DNA of 64,000 nt from Pseudomonas sp. RIT-PI-S (GCF_025642975.1 NZ_JANZKJ010000006.1:62001-126000); one strand, 5' to 3'; positions 1 to 9,440 are shown, numbered from the stretch's first letter. Made by a program: numbers and translations. The notes: generated from the letters alone by a model not told the origin.

Positions 1-1134
1 GCTCTCGTCCGGCTGCAGACGAATGATCAGCTTGTTGCTGATTTGCAGGCGCTGCTCCGGGGCGAAGATATAGTGCGGCGGCTCTTTGAAGTGGATAACG
101 ATCTGCGAAAGCTTTTGCGGCATGCGCTTGCCGGTTCGCAGGTAGAACGGCACACCAGCCCAGCGCCAGTTACGGATGTCTGCCCGCAGCGCTACGAAGG
201 TTTCGGTGTCGCTCTGGGTGTTGGAATTTTCTTCTTCCAGGTACCCCGGGACCGCGCGCCCTTCGCTGTAGCCGGCGATGTATTGCCCGCGCACCACGTG
301 CGTGCTTAGCCCCTCGCCAGTGATGGGCGCAAGGGCTTTGAGCACCTTGACCTTTTCATCCCGGATCGCGTCCGCCGACAAGTCCGCCGGTGGGTCCATG
401 GCGATCAGGCACAGCAGCTGCAATAGGTGGTTTTGGACCATGTCGCGCAATTGGCCGGCCTTGTCGAAGTAGCCCCAGCGACCCTCGATGCCCACTTTCT
501 CGGCGACGGTGATTTCCACGTGAGAGATGTAATTCTGGTTCCACTGCGTTTCGAACAGGCTGTTGGCAAAACGCAGCGCGATCAGGTTCTGGACGGTTTC
601 CTTGCCCAGGTAGTGGTCGATCCGGTACACGCGGTTTTCCGGGAAATAATGCGCGACCGCATCGTTGACCCGGCGCGAGGAGTCCAGGTCATGGCCAATG
701 GGCTTTTCCAGTACCACGCGGGTGCGCTCGGCCAGCCCGACCTTGGCCAGGTTTTCACAGATCGCGCCGTACACCGCCGCAGGCGTGGCGAAGTAGGCAA
801 TGACCTGCGCCGCCGGGCCGATGCGCTCAGCGAGCACGGCGTAATCTTCAGCCAGGAGGAAATCCACATGCAGGTATTCCAGCCGCGCCTTGAAACGCGC
901 CAGATGGTCTGCGTCCAATTCGGCCGCAGGCACGAACTCGTGCAAGTGTTCGTCGATTTCCGCCAAGTGCGTAGCGGCATCGCCCGGCTCACGGGCCAGG
1001 GCGAACAGGCGAGTGTCCGGGTGCAACAGGCCGGCGCGTTCGAGCTGGTACAGCGCCGGGAACAGCTTGCGCAAGGCCAGGTCGCCAAGGGCGCCGAAGA
1101 GAGCGAAGGTGCAAGGTTCGGAAATCGACAGCAT
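1..1134 (-). CDS. zwf: glucose-6-phosphate 1-dehydrogenase, C-terminus cut by window edge
   Basis: Oxidises glucose 6-phosphate to 6-phosphogluconolactone with NAD(P), the step feeding the Entner-Doudoroff pathway in the cytoplasm. The start ATG at 1134 opens with [19 protein letters not shown], the nucleotide-binding N-terminus of Pseudomonas Zwf. The frame is open for 378 codons to base 1, ending in [10 protein letters not shown]. The family has about 490 residues, so roughly 110 C-terminal residues lie outside the window. It is divergent from hexR, and a HexR-like operator lies between the two starts. In other pseudomonads pgl and eda follow; that part is not visible here. Confidence 0.95.
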   Translation of the reverse strand, partial: MLSISEPCTFALFGALGDLALRKLFPALYQLERAGLLHPDTRLFALAREPGDAATHLAEIDEHLHEFVPAAELDADHLARFKARLEYLHVDFLLAEDYAVLAERIGPAAQVIAYFATPAAVYGAICENLAKVGLAERTRVVLEKPIGHDLDSSRRVNDAVAHYFPENRVYRIDHYLGKETVQNLIALRFANSLFETQWNQNYISHVEITVAEKVGIEGRWGYFDKAGQLRDMVQNHLLQLLCLIAMDPPADLSADAIRDEKVKVLKALAPITGEGLSTHVVRGQYIAGYSEGRAVPGYLEEENSNTQSDTETFVALRADIRNWRWAGVPFYLRTGKRMPQKLSQIVIHFKEPPHYIFAPEQRLQISNKLIIRLQPDES

Positions 1135-1198
1135 GATATGGGTTCTTTTATCAAGTTGGACGAGTATTACGGGTTTTCACCCCGTCGATCAAGTCGGA

Positions 1199-1215
1199 AT
1201 GTAGTAATAAAACAA
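1199..1215. promoter_or_regulatory. HexR-like operator in the zwf-hexR intergenic region
   Basis: The sequence ATGT-N9-ACAA resembles the TTGT-N7/8-ACAA consensus recalled for HexR, with one mismatch and one extra spacer base. It sits 65 bp upstream of the zwf start. HexR is known to repress zwf in P. putida until it binds KDPG. The match is weaker than the two edd/gapA sites. Confidence 0.5.
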
Positions 1216-1362
1216 CAACCTTCCGGCTCGCCACGGTGGCGCTGGTGATCGTCGTGGCCCATCAGTACGATAGACCACCCTTCACAGCAGCCGTGCCGGG
1301 AATCGACCCGCGGTGCGGGGCGTGTGGCCCATACGAGGCCACTCACTACTTCAGGAGACTAC

Positions 1363-2226
1363 ATGGATCGCATGCGCAACCTTCTGGAACAGATCCAGGG
1401 GCGCCTCGATGAGCTGAACAAGGCGGAGCGCAAGGTGGCCGAGGTGATCCTCGGCAATCCGCAACAGGCCACCCGTTTCAGTATCGCCGCGCTGGCCCAG
1501 GCCGCCAAGGTCAGCGAGCCCACGGTGAACCGCTTCTGCCGTTCCTTCGGGGTGAGCGGCTACCCGGAGCTGAAGCTGCAACTGGCCCAAAGCCTGGCCA
1601 GCGGCGCGGCTTATGTCAGCCGTGCGGTGGCACCGGACGATGACCCCGCGGCCTATACCCAGAAGATTTTTTCCAGCGCGATCGCGTCGCTGGACAGCGC
1701 CTGCCAGCAGCTCGATCCCCAGCTGGTCAGCCGCGCCGTCGACCTGATGATCCAGGCCCGGCAGATTCACTTCTTCGGCCTTGGCGCCTCGGCGCCCGTC
1801 GCGCTGGACGCCCAGCACAAGTTCTTCCGCTTCAACCTGGCTGTTTCCGCCCACGCCGACGTGCTCATGCAGCGGATGCTGGCCTCGGTGGCGCATACCG
1901 GCGAGCTGTTCGTGATGATTTCCTATACGGGGCGTACCCGAGAGCTGGTGGAAGTCGCGCGCATCGCGCGGGAAAACGGCGCCTCGGTGCTGGGGCTGAC
2001 CGCCGCCGGCTCGCCACTGGCCCAGGCCAGCAGCTTGAGCCTGAACATACCGCTACCCGAAGACACTGACATTTACATGCCAATGACCTCGCGCATCATT
2101 CAGTTGACGGTGCTGGACGTGCTTGCCACTGGCATGACCCTGCGCCGCGGCGTGGACTTCCAGCCGCATCTGCGCAAGATCAAGGAAAGCCTCAACGCCA
2201 GCCGCTATCCCCTCGAAGAGGGTTGA
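1363..2226 (+). CDS. hexR: HexR, RpiR-family repressor of central glucose catabolism
   Basis: A DNA-binding repressor of zwf, edd and gap promoters, released by 2-keto-3-deoxy-6-phosphogluconate. The 287-residue protein has an N-terminal RpiR helix-turn-helix (about 1-75, with [21 protein letters not shown]) and a C-terminal SIS sugar-phosphate domain (about 125-260, with [20 protein letters not shown] and [14 protein letters not shown]). The ATG at 1363 is chosen because CAGGAG lies a few bases upstream; an in-frame GTG at 1324 would add 13 atypical residues. It is divergent from zwf and followed by a terminator. Confidence 0.95.
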   Translation: MDRMRNLLEQIQGRLDELNKAERKVAEVILGNPQQATRFSIAALAQAAKVSEPTVNRFCRSFGVSGYPELKLQLAQSLASGAAYVSRAVAPDDDPAAYTQKIFSSAIASLDSACQQLDPQLVSRAVDLMIQARQIHFFGLGASAPVALDAQHKFFRFNLAVSAHADVLMQRMLASVAHTGELFVMISYTGRTRELVEVARIARENGASVLGLTAAGSPLAQASSLSLNIPLPEDTDIYMPMTSRIIQLTVLDVLATGMTLRRGVDFQPHLRKIKESLNASRYPLEEG

Positions 2227-2281
2227 GCCGGCTGGAGGTCTCCGGCAAGCCGTGCTGCTGCCGTGTGGGGCCGGTAGCAGC

Positions 2282-2313
2282 ACGGCCCGCCGGCGATAGG
2301 GCGGGCCGTTTTT
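2282..2313 (+). terminator. Rho-independent terminator after hexR
   Basis: A 10-bp perfect stem (ACGGCCCGCC / GGCGGGCCGT) with an 8-base loop is followed by a run of T on the plus strand. It separates hexR from the convergent oprB. The opposite orientation has no T tract, so it is one-directional. Confidence 0.85.
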
Positions 2314-2317
2314 ACGC

Positions 2318-3676
2318 TTAGAACTTAGCCTGTACCTTCAAGCCGGCAACCAGGGCGTTATCCACCTCATCCACGCCACCTGGGCGCTTGATGTATTGCA
2401 GGTTTGGACGCACGGTCAGCCAGTTGGTGAAGTGCACGCCGTAGTAGATCTCGGCGTCGTACTCACTGCTACGTACCGGCACGAAGCCAGGGTTGTCGTA
2501 GTCGTCGATACCGCTCAAGGCGTTGGCCAGGCGAGCACGGTCGCTGACGTCGTCGTTCACGTGGATGCGCGCAACGCCTACCCCGATGTCATCCTGAGGA
2601 CGGGCATCGAACAAGCCCTTGTACACGAAGCCAACCTGCTGGTAGTTGTCCACGACGTTGGTCGCTTTGTCGTGCACGGTGGCGTTGGCGAAGATGCTCA
2701 GGCCGCGGCTGGCGTCGCCGTTATGGCTGGTCAGCTGCTGCTGGGCAACCACCCACCAACCATGCTTGCTGCTGTGGCTCTTGTAGGTGCCACCGGTAGC
2801 GGCCTGGGCATCGCCGTTCTCGTCTTCGTAAACGTCGTTGGCCTTGGCGGTGCTGTAGTAGTAACCCAGGCGGTATTCGCCCGGCAGGCTGTTGATCGAA
2901 GGCGACCAGACCAGTTCGACCGGAATGATCGCGCCCTTGGTGCCGCTGCCGCTGAGTTTCCAGGCGTTGCCGGTTTCCAGGTAGGACGGGTTCTGCTCGT
3001 AGGCACCGATCTGCGCATACAGTTCAGGCGTGAGGTTGTACTTCACGCGCAAGGCCCACTGGGCGACTGGCCAGTTGTACCAGATGTCGCCGATCCAGTT
3101 GCCCACCTGAGAGCCGCAGAACGCCAGGTTCTGGAAATCGCAAGGGAAGCTGTTGAAGTCTTCGCCCTCGCCGAAGCGGCCGAATTTCACGTCCAGCTTG
3201 TCGTCCATGAAGGTCTGCTTGACCCACATCTGGGTCAGCCGCCAGGTTTGGCCGCGGCCCCAGACTTCTTGAGGCGAGCTGAACATGCCGGCGCGCGGGT
3301 CGCTGATGCGGTCGTTGCCCAGGTTACGGCCGCTACGCTCGGTGATCGCAAGCTTGGCTTCAGCACCGTGCCAGCCGAACAGTTTTTCCAGGTCCAGCTG
3401 CACGCCCAGGGCGAACTGGTCGGAGTAGCGCGCCGTGCGATCGTCGTTGTAGCCGCCATTGAGGTTGGTGGCTGCTTCGCCAACGTATTCGAAGGTGAAG
3501 TCGTAGCCTTTGTCGTAGAGCTCGTGACGCAGGCCGCCCCAGTCGCCGGTCATGTACTGGGAGGCGTCGTAGGGCTTGGCCGCGTAGGCAGTTGTCGCCA
3601 ACCCCATCGCCCCGAGTACCGACAGCTGGCGAGCCAGCCGCAGCGTGTTCACTTTAGTGGTTTTTTGCTTGTTCAT
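2318..3676 (-). CDS. oprB: OprB-type carbohydrate-selective porin
   Basis: An outer-membrane porin that lets glucose and other sugars into the periplasm, where GtsA picks them up. The protein has 452 residues with a signal peptide (hydrophobic core about 17-30, likely cut near AYA at 30-32). The mature start DASQYMTGDWGGLRHELYDKGYDF and the C-terminal barrel strand ending in F are typical of the OprB family. It lies 71 bp downstream of gtsD in the same direction. GAGGGT about 9 bases before the ATG can serve as the ribosome site, and an A-rich Crc/Hfq-like motif is just upstream. Confidence 0.95.
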   Translation of the reverse strand: MNKQKTTKVNTLRLARQLSVLGAMGLATTAYAAKPYDASQYMTGDWGGLRHELYDKGYDFTFEYVGEAATNLNGGYNDDRTARYSDQFALGVQLDLEKLFGWHGAEAKLAITERSGRNLGNDRISDPRAGMFSSPQEVWGRGQTWRLTQMWVKQTFMDDKLDVKFGRFGEGEDFNSFPCDFQNLAFCGSQVGNWIGDIWYNWPVAQWALRVKYNLTPELYAQIGAYEQNPSYLETGNAWKLSGSGTKGAIIPVELVWSPSINSLPGEYRLGYYYSTAKANDVYEDENGDAQAATGGTYKSHSSKHGWWVVAQQQLTSHNGDASRGLSIFANATVHDKATNVVDNYQQVGFVYKGLFDARPQDDIGVGVARIHVNDDVSDRARLANALSGIDDYDNPGFVPVRSSEYDAEIYYGVHFTNWLTVRPNLQYIKRPGGVDEVDNALVAGLKVQAKF

Positions 3677-3697
3677 TCCCTGGCTACCCTCGTTTTA

Positions 3698-3705
3698 TTG
3701 TTATT
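3698..3705 (-). promoter_or_regulatory. Crc/Hfq-type CA motif in the oprB leader
   Basis: Read on the minus strand this is AATAACAA, an exact fit to AANAANAA, the Hfq/Crc catabolite-repression motif of pseudomonads. It lies about 22 bases before the oprB start and directly upstream of the likely ribosome site, the usual position for translational repression. Binding is inferred. Confidence 0.5.
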
Positions 3706-3721
3706 GGAACTCATTGTAATA

Positions 3722-3744
3722 CCGCGGGTGGCAGCCACCCGTGG
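3722..3744 (-). other. intercistronic hairpin between gtsD and oprB
   Basis: A 9-bp stem with one G-U pair (3722-3730 with 3736-3744) and a 5-base loop begins 3 bases after the gtsD stop. No T run follows, so it is more likely an RNA-stability or attenuation element than a full terminator. Confidence 0.45.
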
Positions 3745-3747
3745 CGA

Positions 3748-4905
3748 TCAGCGGCCGGTGAACCGAGCCACGTTGTCACTGCGTTGTGCTGGCGCCGCGG
3801 CCGCCAGGCCCAGTCGTTCGCCGCTGGCGGCGTCGAACAGCAGCACCTTGCTCGGGTCGAAGCGCACGTCAAGCGTTTCTCCTACCGCCGGCGCCTCATC
3901 CGGGGCCACCCGGCAGCACACCTTGGTGTCGTTCAAGGTCACGAACACGAGTGTGTCCGGCCCGGTGGGCTCGGTTACCTGAACCTCGGCACGCACGCCT
4001 GGGAAGGCGCTGCCCGCCTCCTTGGCCACGATCAATTGCTCCGGCCGCACACCCAGGATCACTTCACGGTCTTCCAGGCCTGGCGTCTGCACCCCGAGCG
4101 GCAGCTCGAAGCGCGCCAGGCCGCTGTCCAGTACGGCGACCAAGCCGCTGTCCCGACGCTGCAAACGCAGTGGGATGAAGTTCATCGGCGGCGAGCCGAT
4201 GAAGCTGGCCACGAACAGGTTCGTCGGATCGTTGTAGATATCCTTCGGCGTGCCGAATTGCTGGATGATGCCGTCCTTCATCACCGCGACCTTGTCGCCC
4301 AGGGTCATGGCTTCGATCTGGTCATGGGTGACATAGACGGTAGTGGTGCGCAGCCGTTGGTGCATCAATTTGATTTCGGTGCGCATCTCTACCCGCAGCT
4401 TGGCGTCCAGGTTCGACAGCGGCTCGTCGAACAGGTAGATCTTCGGCCGCCGTGCCAATGCACGCCCCATCGCTACCCGCTGTTGTTGCCCACCGGACAG
4501 TTGCCCGGGCTTGCGAGTGAGCAGATGTTCGATCTGCAGCAGCTTGGCCACCCGAGCGACTTCCTGGTCGATTTCCGCGGTGGGCATCTTACGGATCTTC
4601 AGGCCAAAGGCGATGTTTTCCCGCACGGTCATGGTCGGGTACAGCGCGTAGGACTGGAACACCATGGCGATGTCGCGATCTTTCGGGCTCATGCCACTGA
4701 TGTCGACCCCATCGACCAGGATCGCCCCGCCGGTGATGTTTTCCAGCCCGGCGATGCTGTTCATGAGCGTGGATTTACCGCAGCCCGAGGGCCCTACCAA
4801 GATCAGGAATTCCCCGGAGTCGATCGACAGCTGGATGTCCTTGAGCGTGTCCGGCAGGCCACTGCCGTAGCTCTTGATTACGTTACGCAGTTCGAGCGTT
4901 GCCAT
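3748..4905 (-). CDS. gtsD: glucose/mannose ABC transporter ATP-binding protein
   Basis: The ATPase of the GtsABCD sugar importer, acting at the cytoplasmic face of the inner membrane. The 385-residue MalK/UgpC-type protein has Walker A GPSGCGKS (38-45), Q-loop near 84, signature LSGGQQQR (136-143), Walker B YLFDE (157-161) and a C-terminal regulatory OB (TOBE) region. The start at 4905 is chosen because AAGGGGTAAC precedes the ATG and the MATLELRNV opening is canonical; an upstream extension of 21 residues is not. The start is 4 bp from the gtsC stop. Confidence 0.94.
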   Translation of the reverse strand: MATLELRNVIKSYGSGLPDTLKDIQLSIDSGEFLILVGPSGCGKSTLMNSIAGLENITGGAILVDGVDISGMSPKDRDIAMVFQSYALYPTMTVRENIAFGLKIRKMPTAEIDQEVARVAKLLQIEHLLTRKPGQLSGGQQQRVAMGRALARRPKIYLFDEPLSNLDAKLRVEMRTEIKLMHQRLRTTTVYVTHDQIEAMTLGDKVAVMKDGIIQQFGTPKDIYNDPTNLFVASFIGSPPMNFIPLRLQRRDSGLVAVLDSGLARFELPLGVQTPGLEDREVILGVRPEQLIVAKEAGSAFPGVRAEVQVTEPTGPDTLVFVTLNDTKVCCRVAPDEAPAVGETLDVRFDPSKVLLFDAASGERLGLAAAAPAQRSDNVARFTGR

Positions 4906-4909
4906 GTTG

Positions 4910-5755
4910 TTACCCCTTGACCGCGCCGGCAGTGAGCCCGCGCAGGAAATACTTGCCCGCCAGTACATAAACCAGCAGCGTCGGTAGCCCGGCGATCATC
5001 GCCGCGGCCATGTCCACGTTGTATTCCTTGACCCCGGTGCTGGTGTTGACCAGGTTGTTCAACGCTACCGTGATCGGTTGGGCGTCGCCGCTGGCGAACA
5101 CCACGCCGAACAGGAAATCGTTCCAGATCTGGGTGAACTGCCAGATCAGGCAAACCATGATGGTCGGGATCGACATCGGCAGCAGGATGCGGTTGAAGAT
5201 GGTGAAGAACCCTGCACCGTCCAGCCGTGCCGCGCGCACCAGCGCCTCGGGCACGCTTACGTAGAAGTTGCGGAAGAACAGCGTGGTGAAGGCGAGGCCG
5301 TAGACCACGTGAACCAACACCAGGCCCGTGGTGGTGTTGGCCAGCCCCATCTTGCCAAGGGTGAAGGACGCTGGCAGCAGCACGGTCTGGAAGGGCAGGA
5401 AGCAACCGAACAGCAACAGGCCGAAGAACAACTGCGAGCCACGGAAGCGCCACATGGACAGCACATAGCCGTTCAGCGCACCGATGAAGGTGGAGATCAG
5501 CACGGCTGGCACGGTGATCCGTACCGAGTTCCAGAAGTAACCACCCACGGTCGCCCAGGCTTTTTGCCAGCCGATCACCGTGAAGGTCTCAGGCAAGGTG
5601 AGCAAATTGCCGGCGAACACGTCTTCCGGCGACTTGAAGCTGGTGAGCAACATCACCACCAGCGGCACCAGGTACACCGCGGCGGCTACCAGCAATACCG
5701 CGTAGATCGCAACGCGATCCCAGGTCAAACCTGGCTTGAGGCGCGTATCAGTCAT
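4910..5755 (-). CDS. gtsC: glucose/mannose ABC transporter permease
   Basis: An inner-membrane permease of the MalG type (281 residues, about six transmembrane helices) that pairs with GtsB to form the sugar channel. The EAA loop that docks the ATPase is visible as EALVRAARLDGAGFFTIFNRILLP. The ATG at 5755 overlaps the gtsB stop by 8 bp, which implies translational coupling; longer in-frame starts would reach far into gtsB. Confidence 0.93.
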   Translation of the reverse strand: MTDTRLKPGLTWDRVAIYAVLLVAAAVYLVPLVVMLLTSFKSPEDVFAGNLLTLPETFTVIGWQKAWATVGGYFWNSVRITVPAVLISTFIGALNGYVLSMWRFRGSQLFFGLLLFGCFLPFQTVLLPASFTLGKMGLANTTTGLVLVHVVYGLAFTTLFFRNFYVSVPEALVRAARLDGAGFFTIFNRILLPMSIPTIMVCLIWQFTQIWNDFLFGVVFASGDAQPITVALNNLVNTSTGVKEYNVDMAAAMIAGLPTLLVYVLAGKYFLRGLTAGAVKG

Positions 5756-6656
5756 GGCGCTTGCCCCGCAATTCCGAGTAGAGGTAGGGCACCAGGATCG
5801 CCAGGATCGCACCGAGCATCAGCATGGCGCTGGCCGAGCCTTGGCCCATCTGGCCGCGGCTGAAGGTGAAGGTGTACATGAACATTGCTGGCAGGTCGGA
5901 CGCATAGCCCGGGCCGCCCGCGGTCATCGCCGCGACCAGGTCGAAACTCTTGATCGCGATGTGGGCAAGGATCATGAACGCACTGAAGAACACCGGGCGC
6001 AGGCTCGGCAATACGATCTTCAGGTAAATGGTCGGCAGGCTGGCGCCATCCACCTGCGCGGCACGAATGATCGACTGATCGACCCCACGCAAGCCGGCCA
6101 GGAAAAGCGCCATGACGAAGCCGGACGCCTGCCATACGGCGGCGATGACCAGGCAATAGACCACGCGATCCTGATCGACCAGCCAGTCTAGGCGAAAGCC
6201 CTCCCAGCCCCAGTCACGCAGCATCTTGTCCAGGCCCAGGCCTGGGTTGAGCAGCCATTTCCAAGCGGTACCGGTGACGATCATCGACAGCGCCATGGGG
6301 TACAGGTATACGGTGCGCAGGAAGCCTTCGCGGCGAATGCGCTGGTCGAGCAACACCGCCAGGAATACACCGATCACCAAGCTGATGGCGATGAACATGC
6401 CGCCGAAGACTGCCAGGTTCTTGCTCGCGACCCACCAGCGGTCGTTGTCCATCAAGCGAGCGTATTGCTGCAATCCGGCGAACTTGTAAGTCGGCATGAA
6501 GGTAGAACTGGTGAACGACAGCACGAGCGTCCACAGGATGTAACCGTAAAAGCCGACCAGGACAATCAGCATGCTCGGCGCCAACACCAGTTTGGGCAGC
6601 CAGCGTTGCAAGGCGTCCAGGGGCGAGGCTTTGGCCAAGACCGCTACTGAGCTCAT
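5748..6656 (-). CDS. gtsB: glucose/mannose ABC transporter permease
   Basis: A MalF-type inner-membrane permease of 302 residues with about six helices. The EAA-loop region reads SIIRAAQVDGASLPTIYLKIVLPSLRP. The start is set at 6656 (MSSVAVLAK); a TTG two codons upstream is possible. It is the second gene of gtsABCD and is separated from gtsA by 87 bp containing a perfect hairpin, a common arrangement that keeps the binding protein in excess over the membrane parts. Confidence 0.93.
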   Translation of the reverse strand: MSSVAVLAKASPLDALQRWLPKLVLAPSMLIVLVGFYGYILWTLVLSFTSSTFMPTYKFAGLQQYARLMDNDRWWVASKNLAVFGGMFIAISLVIGVFLAVLLDQRIRREGFLRTVYLYPMALSMIVTGTAWKWLLNPGLGLDKMLRDWGWEGFRLDWLVDQDRVVYCLVIAAVWQASGFVMALFLAGLRGVDQSIIRAAQVDGASLPTIYLKIVLPSLRPVFFSAFMILAHIAIKSFDLVAAMTAGGPGYASDLPAMFMYTFTFSRGQMGQGSASAMLMLGAILAILVPYLYSELRGKRHD

Positions 6657-6696
6657 AAACAAAGGATCCGCTGAAAAGCATTGGTATTCGCAGCCA

Positions 6697-6727
6697 CCGC
6701 GCCTGCCATGGGGAATCGCAGGCGCGG
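6697..6727 (-). other. intercistronic hairpin downstream of gtsA
   Basis: A perfect 10-bp GC-rich stem (CCGCGCCTGC / GCAGGCGCGG) with an 11-base loop lies 16 bases after the gtsA stop, before gtsB. No T run follows on the minus strand. It probably protects the gtsA 3' end or partly attenuates transcription into gtsBCD. Confidence 0.55.
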
Positions 6728-6743
6728 GGCTCGGGTTAACGGC

Positions 6744-8030
6744 TTACTTGGCTGACTTGATCGCGCTCGCCAGTTGCTTGGCGGTCGCGGCAGGGTCGGC
6801 GCTTGGGTTGTTGATGTAGTTGGTCACCACGTCGAAGATCGCGCCCTGAACTGCCAGCGAAGTCGCCATGTTGTGCGCCATGCTCGGCTGCAGGCCGCCG
6901 TTCTTGTCATCCGCCAGGAAGTCTTTGGCTGCCTGCTGCGCGCAGGAGTCGAAGCCCAGTTTCTCCATGTCGTTCTGCATGTCGGTACGCACCGGGATCG
7001 AACCTTTGTTGATGCTGAAGACCTTCTGGAAGTCGGTGCCCAACGCCACTTTGGCCAGGTCCTGCTGCGCGGCGATGTTGTTCTTGTCTTTGAGCAAGAA
7101 CACCGCGAGGGAGTCGATGTTGTAGGTGAAGGCTTTTTCGGTGCCTGGGAATGGCACGCACTGGTAGTCCTTGCCGGCGACTTTCTTGGCCGCGGTCCAC
7201 TCGCTCTTCGCCCAGTCGCCCATGGCTTGCATGCCCGCCTTGCCGTTGATCACATCGGCGGCGGCGATGTTCCAGTCACGGCCCGCGCGGTTGGCGTCCA
7301 TGTAGGTGGCGACTTTCTTGAGCTCGGTGAAGGCCTTGACCATTTCCGGGCCGGTCAGGGCTTTTTCGTCCAGGTCGACGAAGGCCTTCTTGAAGCCGTC
7401 CGGGCCCATGACCGAGAGTACGACGTCTTCGAACACGGTGCTGTCCTGCCACGGCTGGCCACCATGGGCCAGGGCGATGAAGCCCGCAGCCTTGAGCTTG
7501 TCACCGGCAGCGTAGAATTCTTCGAGGGTGGTCGGCGCTTTGTCGATCCCGGCTTTCTTGAAGACTTCCGGGTTGATCCACAGCCAGTTCACGCGGTGAA
7601 TGTTCACCGGCACGGCAACGTATTTGCCTTCGAACTTGACGGTATCGGCGACTTTCTTTGAGAGCAGGCCGTCCCAGTTTTCCTGTTTGGCCACATCGGT
7701 GAGGGCGTCGGGATTCAACAGGCCGGTGCTACCCCATTCCTGAATGTCCGGGCCTTTGATCTGAGCAACGCCTGGAGGGTTACCGGCCATGGCGCGGCTT
7801 TTGAGTACGGTCATCGCAGTGGAACCACCACCACCGGCGACAGCGCCGTCCTTCCAGGTGAAGCCGTCTTTTTCGACCTGGGCCTTGAGTACGTCAACAG
7901 CAGCTTTTTCACCGCCGGAGGTCCACCAATGCACCACTTCGACAGTGCCTTTGCTATCGGCAGCATGGACCGCGAAGGGGAAGAGCGTGGCGAGGGAAAT
8001 GACAGCGGCGAGGCGATTGATCGCGTTCAT
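6744..8030 (-). CDS. gtsA: periplasmic glucose/mannose-binding protein of an ABC transporter
   Basis: Captures sugar in the periplasm and delivers it to GtsBC. The protein has 428 residues, a signal peptide (1-23, cleavage after VHA) and the extracellular solute-binding family 1 fold; [18 protein letters not shown] and [20 protein letters not shown] are typical of Pseudomonas GtsA. It is the first gene of gtsABCD. The leader carries AGGTA as a ribosome site, an exact Crc/Hfq motif and, 80-120 bp upstream, an operator block shared with the neighbouring isomerase gene. Confidence 0.95.
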   Translation of the reverse strand: MNAINRLAAVISLATLFPFAVHAADSKGTVEVVHWWTSGGEKAAVDVLKAQVEKDGFTWKDGAVAGGGGSTAMTVLKSRAMAGNPPGVAQIKGPDIQEWGSTGLLNPDALTDVAKQENWDGLLSKKVADTVKFEGKYVAVPVNIHRVNWLWINPEVFKKAGIDKAPTTLEEFYAAGDKLKAAGFIALAHGGQPWQDSTVFEDVVLSVMGPDGFKKAFVDLDEKALTGPEMVKAFTELKKVATYMDANRAGRDWNIAAADVINGKAGMQAMGDWAKSEWTAAKKVAGKDYQCVPFPGTEKAFTYNIDSLAVFLLKDKNNIAAQQDLAKVALGTDFQKVFSINKGSIPVRTDMQNDMEKLGFDSCAQQAAKDFLADDKNGGLQPSMAHNMATSLAVQGAIFDVVTNYINNPSADPAATAKQLASAIKSAK

Positions 8031-8042
8031 CGAAGTACCTTT

Positions 8043-8050
8043 TTGTTGTT
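8043..8050 (-). promoter_or_regulatory. Crc/Hfq-type CA motif in the gtsA leader
   Basis: Read on the minus strand this is AACAACAA, an exact AANAANAA match, immediately upstream of the AAGGT ribosome site of gtsA. Sugar-transport genes are established targets of Hfq/Crc in P. putida; binding here is inferred. Confidence 0.6.
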
Positions 8051-8109
8051 ATGCATAGCAAGTCTTGTGCTTGCGCTGCGGGAAGTTTAGACAGACTAAT
8101 TAGTGCGCC

Positions 8110-8150
8110 AGGTAACGAATCGACGCACAAATGTCACCAGGCAGTTACAT
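8110..8150. promoter_or_regulatory. operator-like block upstream of gtsA
   Basis: AGGTAACGAA (8110-8119), then TGTCACCA (8132-8139) and a partial inverted arm CAGTTACA, with the same spacing as a second copy at 9441-9480. It lies about 80-120 bp before the gtsA start and overlaps the 3' end of the isomerase gene. It is probably the site of a sugar-responsive regulator such as the adjacent GltR; the identity of the factor is inference. Confidence 0.5.
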
Positions 8151-9383
8151 GGAGCGAACCGCCGAGGCGAGGCTCGGTGCCAGGGGCAAACGTGGCAACA
8201 GTACGGCTTGCAGCGCATGGTAGAGGTCAGGCTTACCGCCCCACACCTGGGCGGAAGGACGATTCTGCGGGTCAAGCTCGTGGTGCCAGCTGCCGAGCTC
8301 GCGGTCGACCAGCCGGGCCTCCGTGTACTCCCAGAACAATCGGTACCAGTGCTCGTAGGTGGGCTCCGCGGTGCGCCGCAAAAGGGCAGCCGCCGCGGCA
8401 ATGGCTTCGGCGTGAACCCAATGCATGCGCTGGCGAACCACAGGGTCGTCGTTCCAATCGAGGGTATAAACGATGCCCTCGGCGCCATCGACATGCCAGG
8501 CGGTACGGCAGGCGGTGTCGAACAGCTGGCGGGCATCGTCGGAGAGCCATGCCGGCGCAGCCAACCCGGCCCGGCTCAGCGCCGCTTCGAGGTGCAGCAA
8601 TAGCCGCGCCCATTCGAACGCATGCCCGGGTGTGCTGCCATAAGGCCGGAAGGGGTCCGCCGGTTGAGCGTGGTTGTAGTCCAGCAGCGGCGCCCAGCTG
8701 CCGCTGAAATGCTCGATCACTCGATAGCCGTTGCCTGCGGCCTGGCCATGGATGATCCGTTCGCAGATGCGCAAGGCCCGGCTCAACCAACGGCTCTCTC
8801 CCGTTGCGTCGGCCAGCGCCAGGAAGGCTTCCACGCTGTGCATGTTGCTGTTGGCGCCGCGGTAGGCTTCTTGCTGCGACCAGGCCTGGTCGAAGGCCTC
8901 GCGCATGGCGCCCTCCTCCTCGGCCCAGAAGTGCCGCTCGATGACCGCAACGGCATCCTCGAGCAGGGCTTGGGCGCCAGGCCGGCCGGCAACGACCGCC
9001 GAGCTGGCAGCCAGGGCCACGAATGCATGCAGGTAAGCGGCCTTGCCACTGTCGCCGTCCGCGTGGCCAGCCACCGCATACCAGCCACCGTGCTCACTAT
9101 CACGCAGGCAGCCCTTGAGCGCGGCGACGCCATGATCCACCAGCGCGGCAAAGCCCGGCAGCCCTTGCAGGTGCGCGAGCGCGAAGCTATGCGTCATGCG
9201 GGTGGTGATCAGGGTTTGCGCCGGGGTGTCGGTGAGTTTGCCGTGCTCGTCCAGGTAGCCGAAGCCCTCTGCCAGGCGTGCCGCCTTGGCGAACTCCAAC
9301 AGGCGGGTGGCTTCCGCGGCCAACCATTGGTGATGGGAAGTGCTGTTAAGCCAACTGCTGAATTCCAGTTGTAGCCTGTCCAT
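8145..9383 (-). CDS. AGE-family epimerase/isomerase, probably D-mannose isomerase
   Basis: A 412-residue (alpha/alpha)6-barrel sugar isomerase of the N-acylglucosamine 2-epimerase family. Segments such as RMTHSFALAHLQG, NSNMHSVEAFLALAD and GHAFEWARLLLHLE match the aldose-ketose isomerases (mannose to fructose) rather than true epimerases. The ATG at 9383 follows AAGG; an extension to 9425 is atypical. It lies between the transporter and its sensor genes, with its own operator-like block and a Crc/Hfq motif, which suggests it processes a sugar brought in by GtsABCD. The substrate is not proven. Confidence 0.8.
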   Translation of the reverse strand: MDRLQLEFSSWLNSTSHHQWLAAEATRLLEFAKAARLAEGFGYLDEHGKLTDTPAQTLITTRMTHSFALAHLQGLPGFAALVDHGVAALKGCLRDSEHGGWYAVAGHADGDSGKAAYLHAFVALAASSAVVAGRPGAQALLEDAVAVIERHFWAEEEGAMREAFDQAWSQQEAYRGANSNMHSVEAFLALADATGESRWLSRALRICERIIHGQAAGNGYRVIEHFSGSWAPLLDYNHAQPADPFRPYGSTPGHAFEWARLLLHLEAALSRAGLAAPAWLSDDARQLFDTACRTAWHVDGAEGIVYTLDWNDDPVVRQRMHWVHAEAIAAAAALLRRTAEPTYEHWYRLFWEYTEARLVDRELGSWHHELDPQNRPSAQVWGGKPDLYHALQAVLLPRLPLAPSLASAVRSM

Positions 9384-9391
9384 GCTGAACC

Positions 9392-9399
9392 TTGTTTTT
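9392..9399 (-). promoter_or_regulatory. Crc/Hfq-type CA motif in the isomerase leader
   Basis: On the minus strand AAAAACAA fits AANAANAA exactly and runs directly into the AAGG ribosome site of the isomerase gene. Same arrangement as in gtsA and oprB. Confidence 0.5.
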
Positions 9400-9440
9400 G
9401 TAATTCGCAGGGCGAGTCTACTCAAGGGGCCGCTCAGCAG

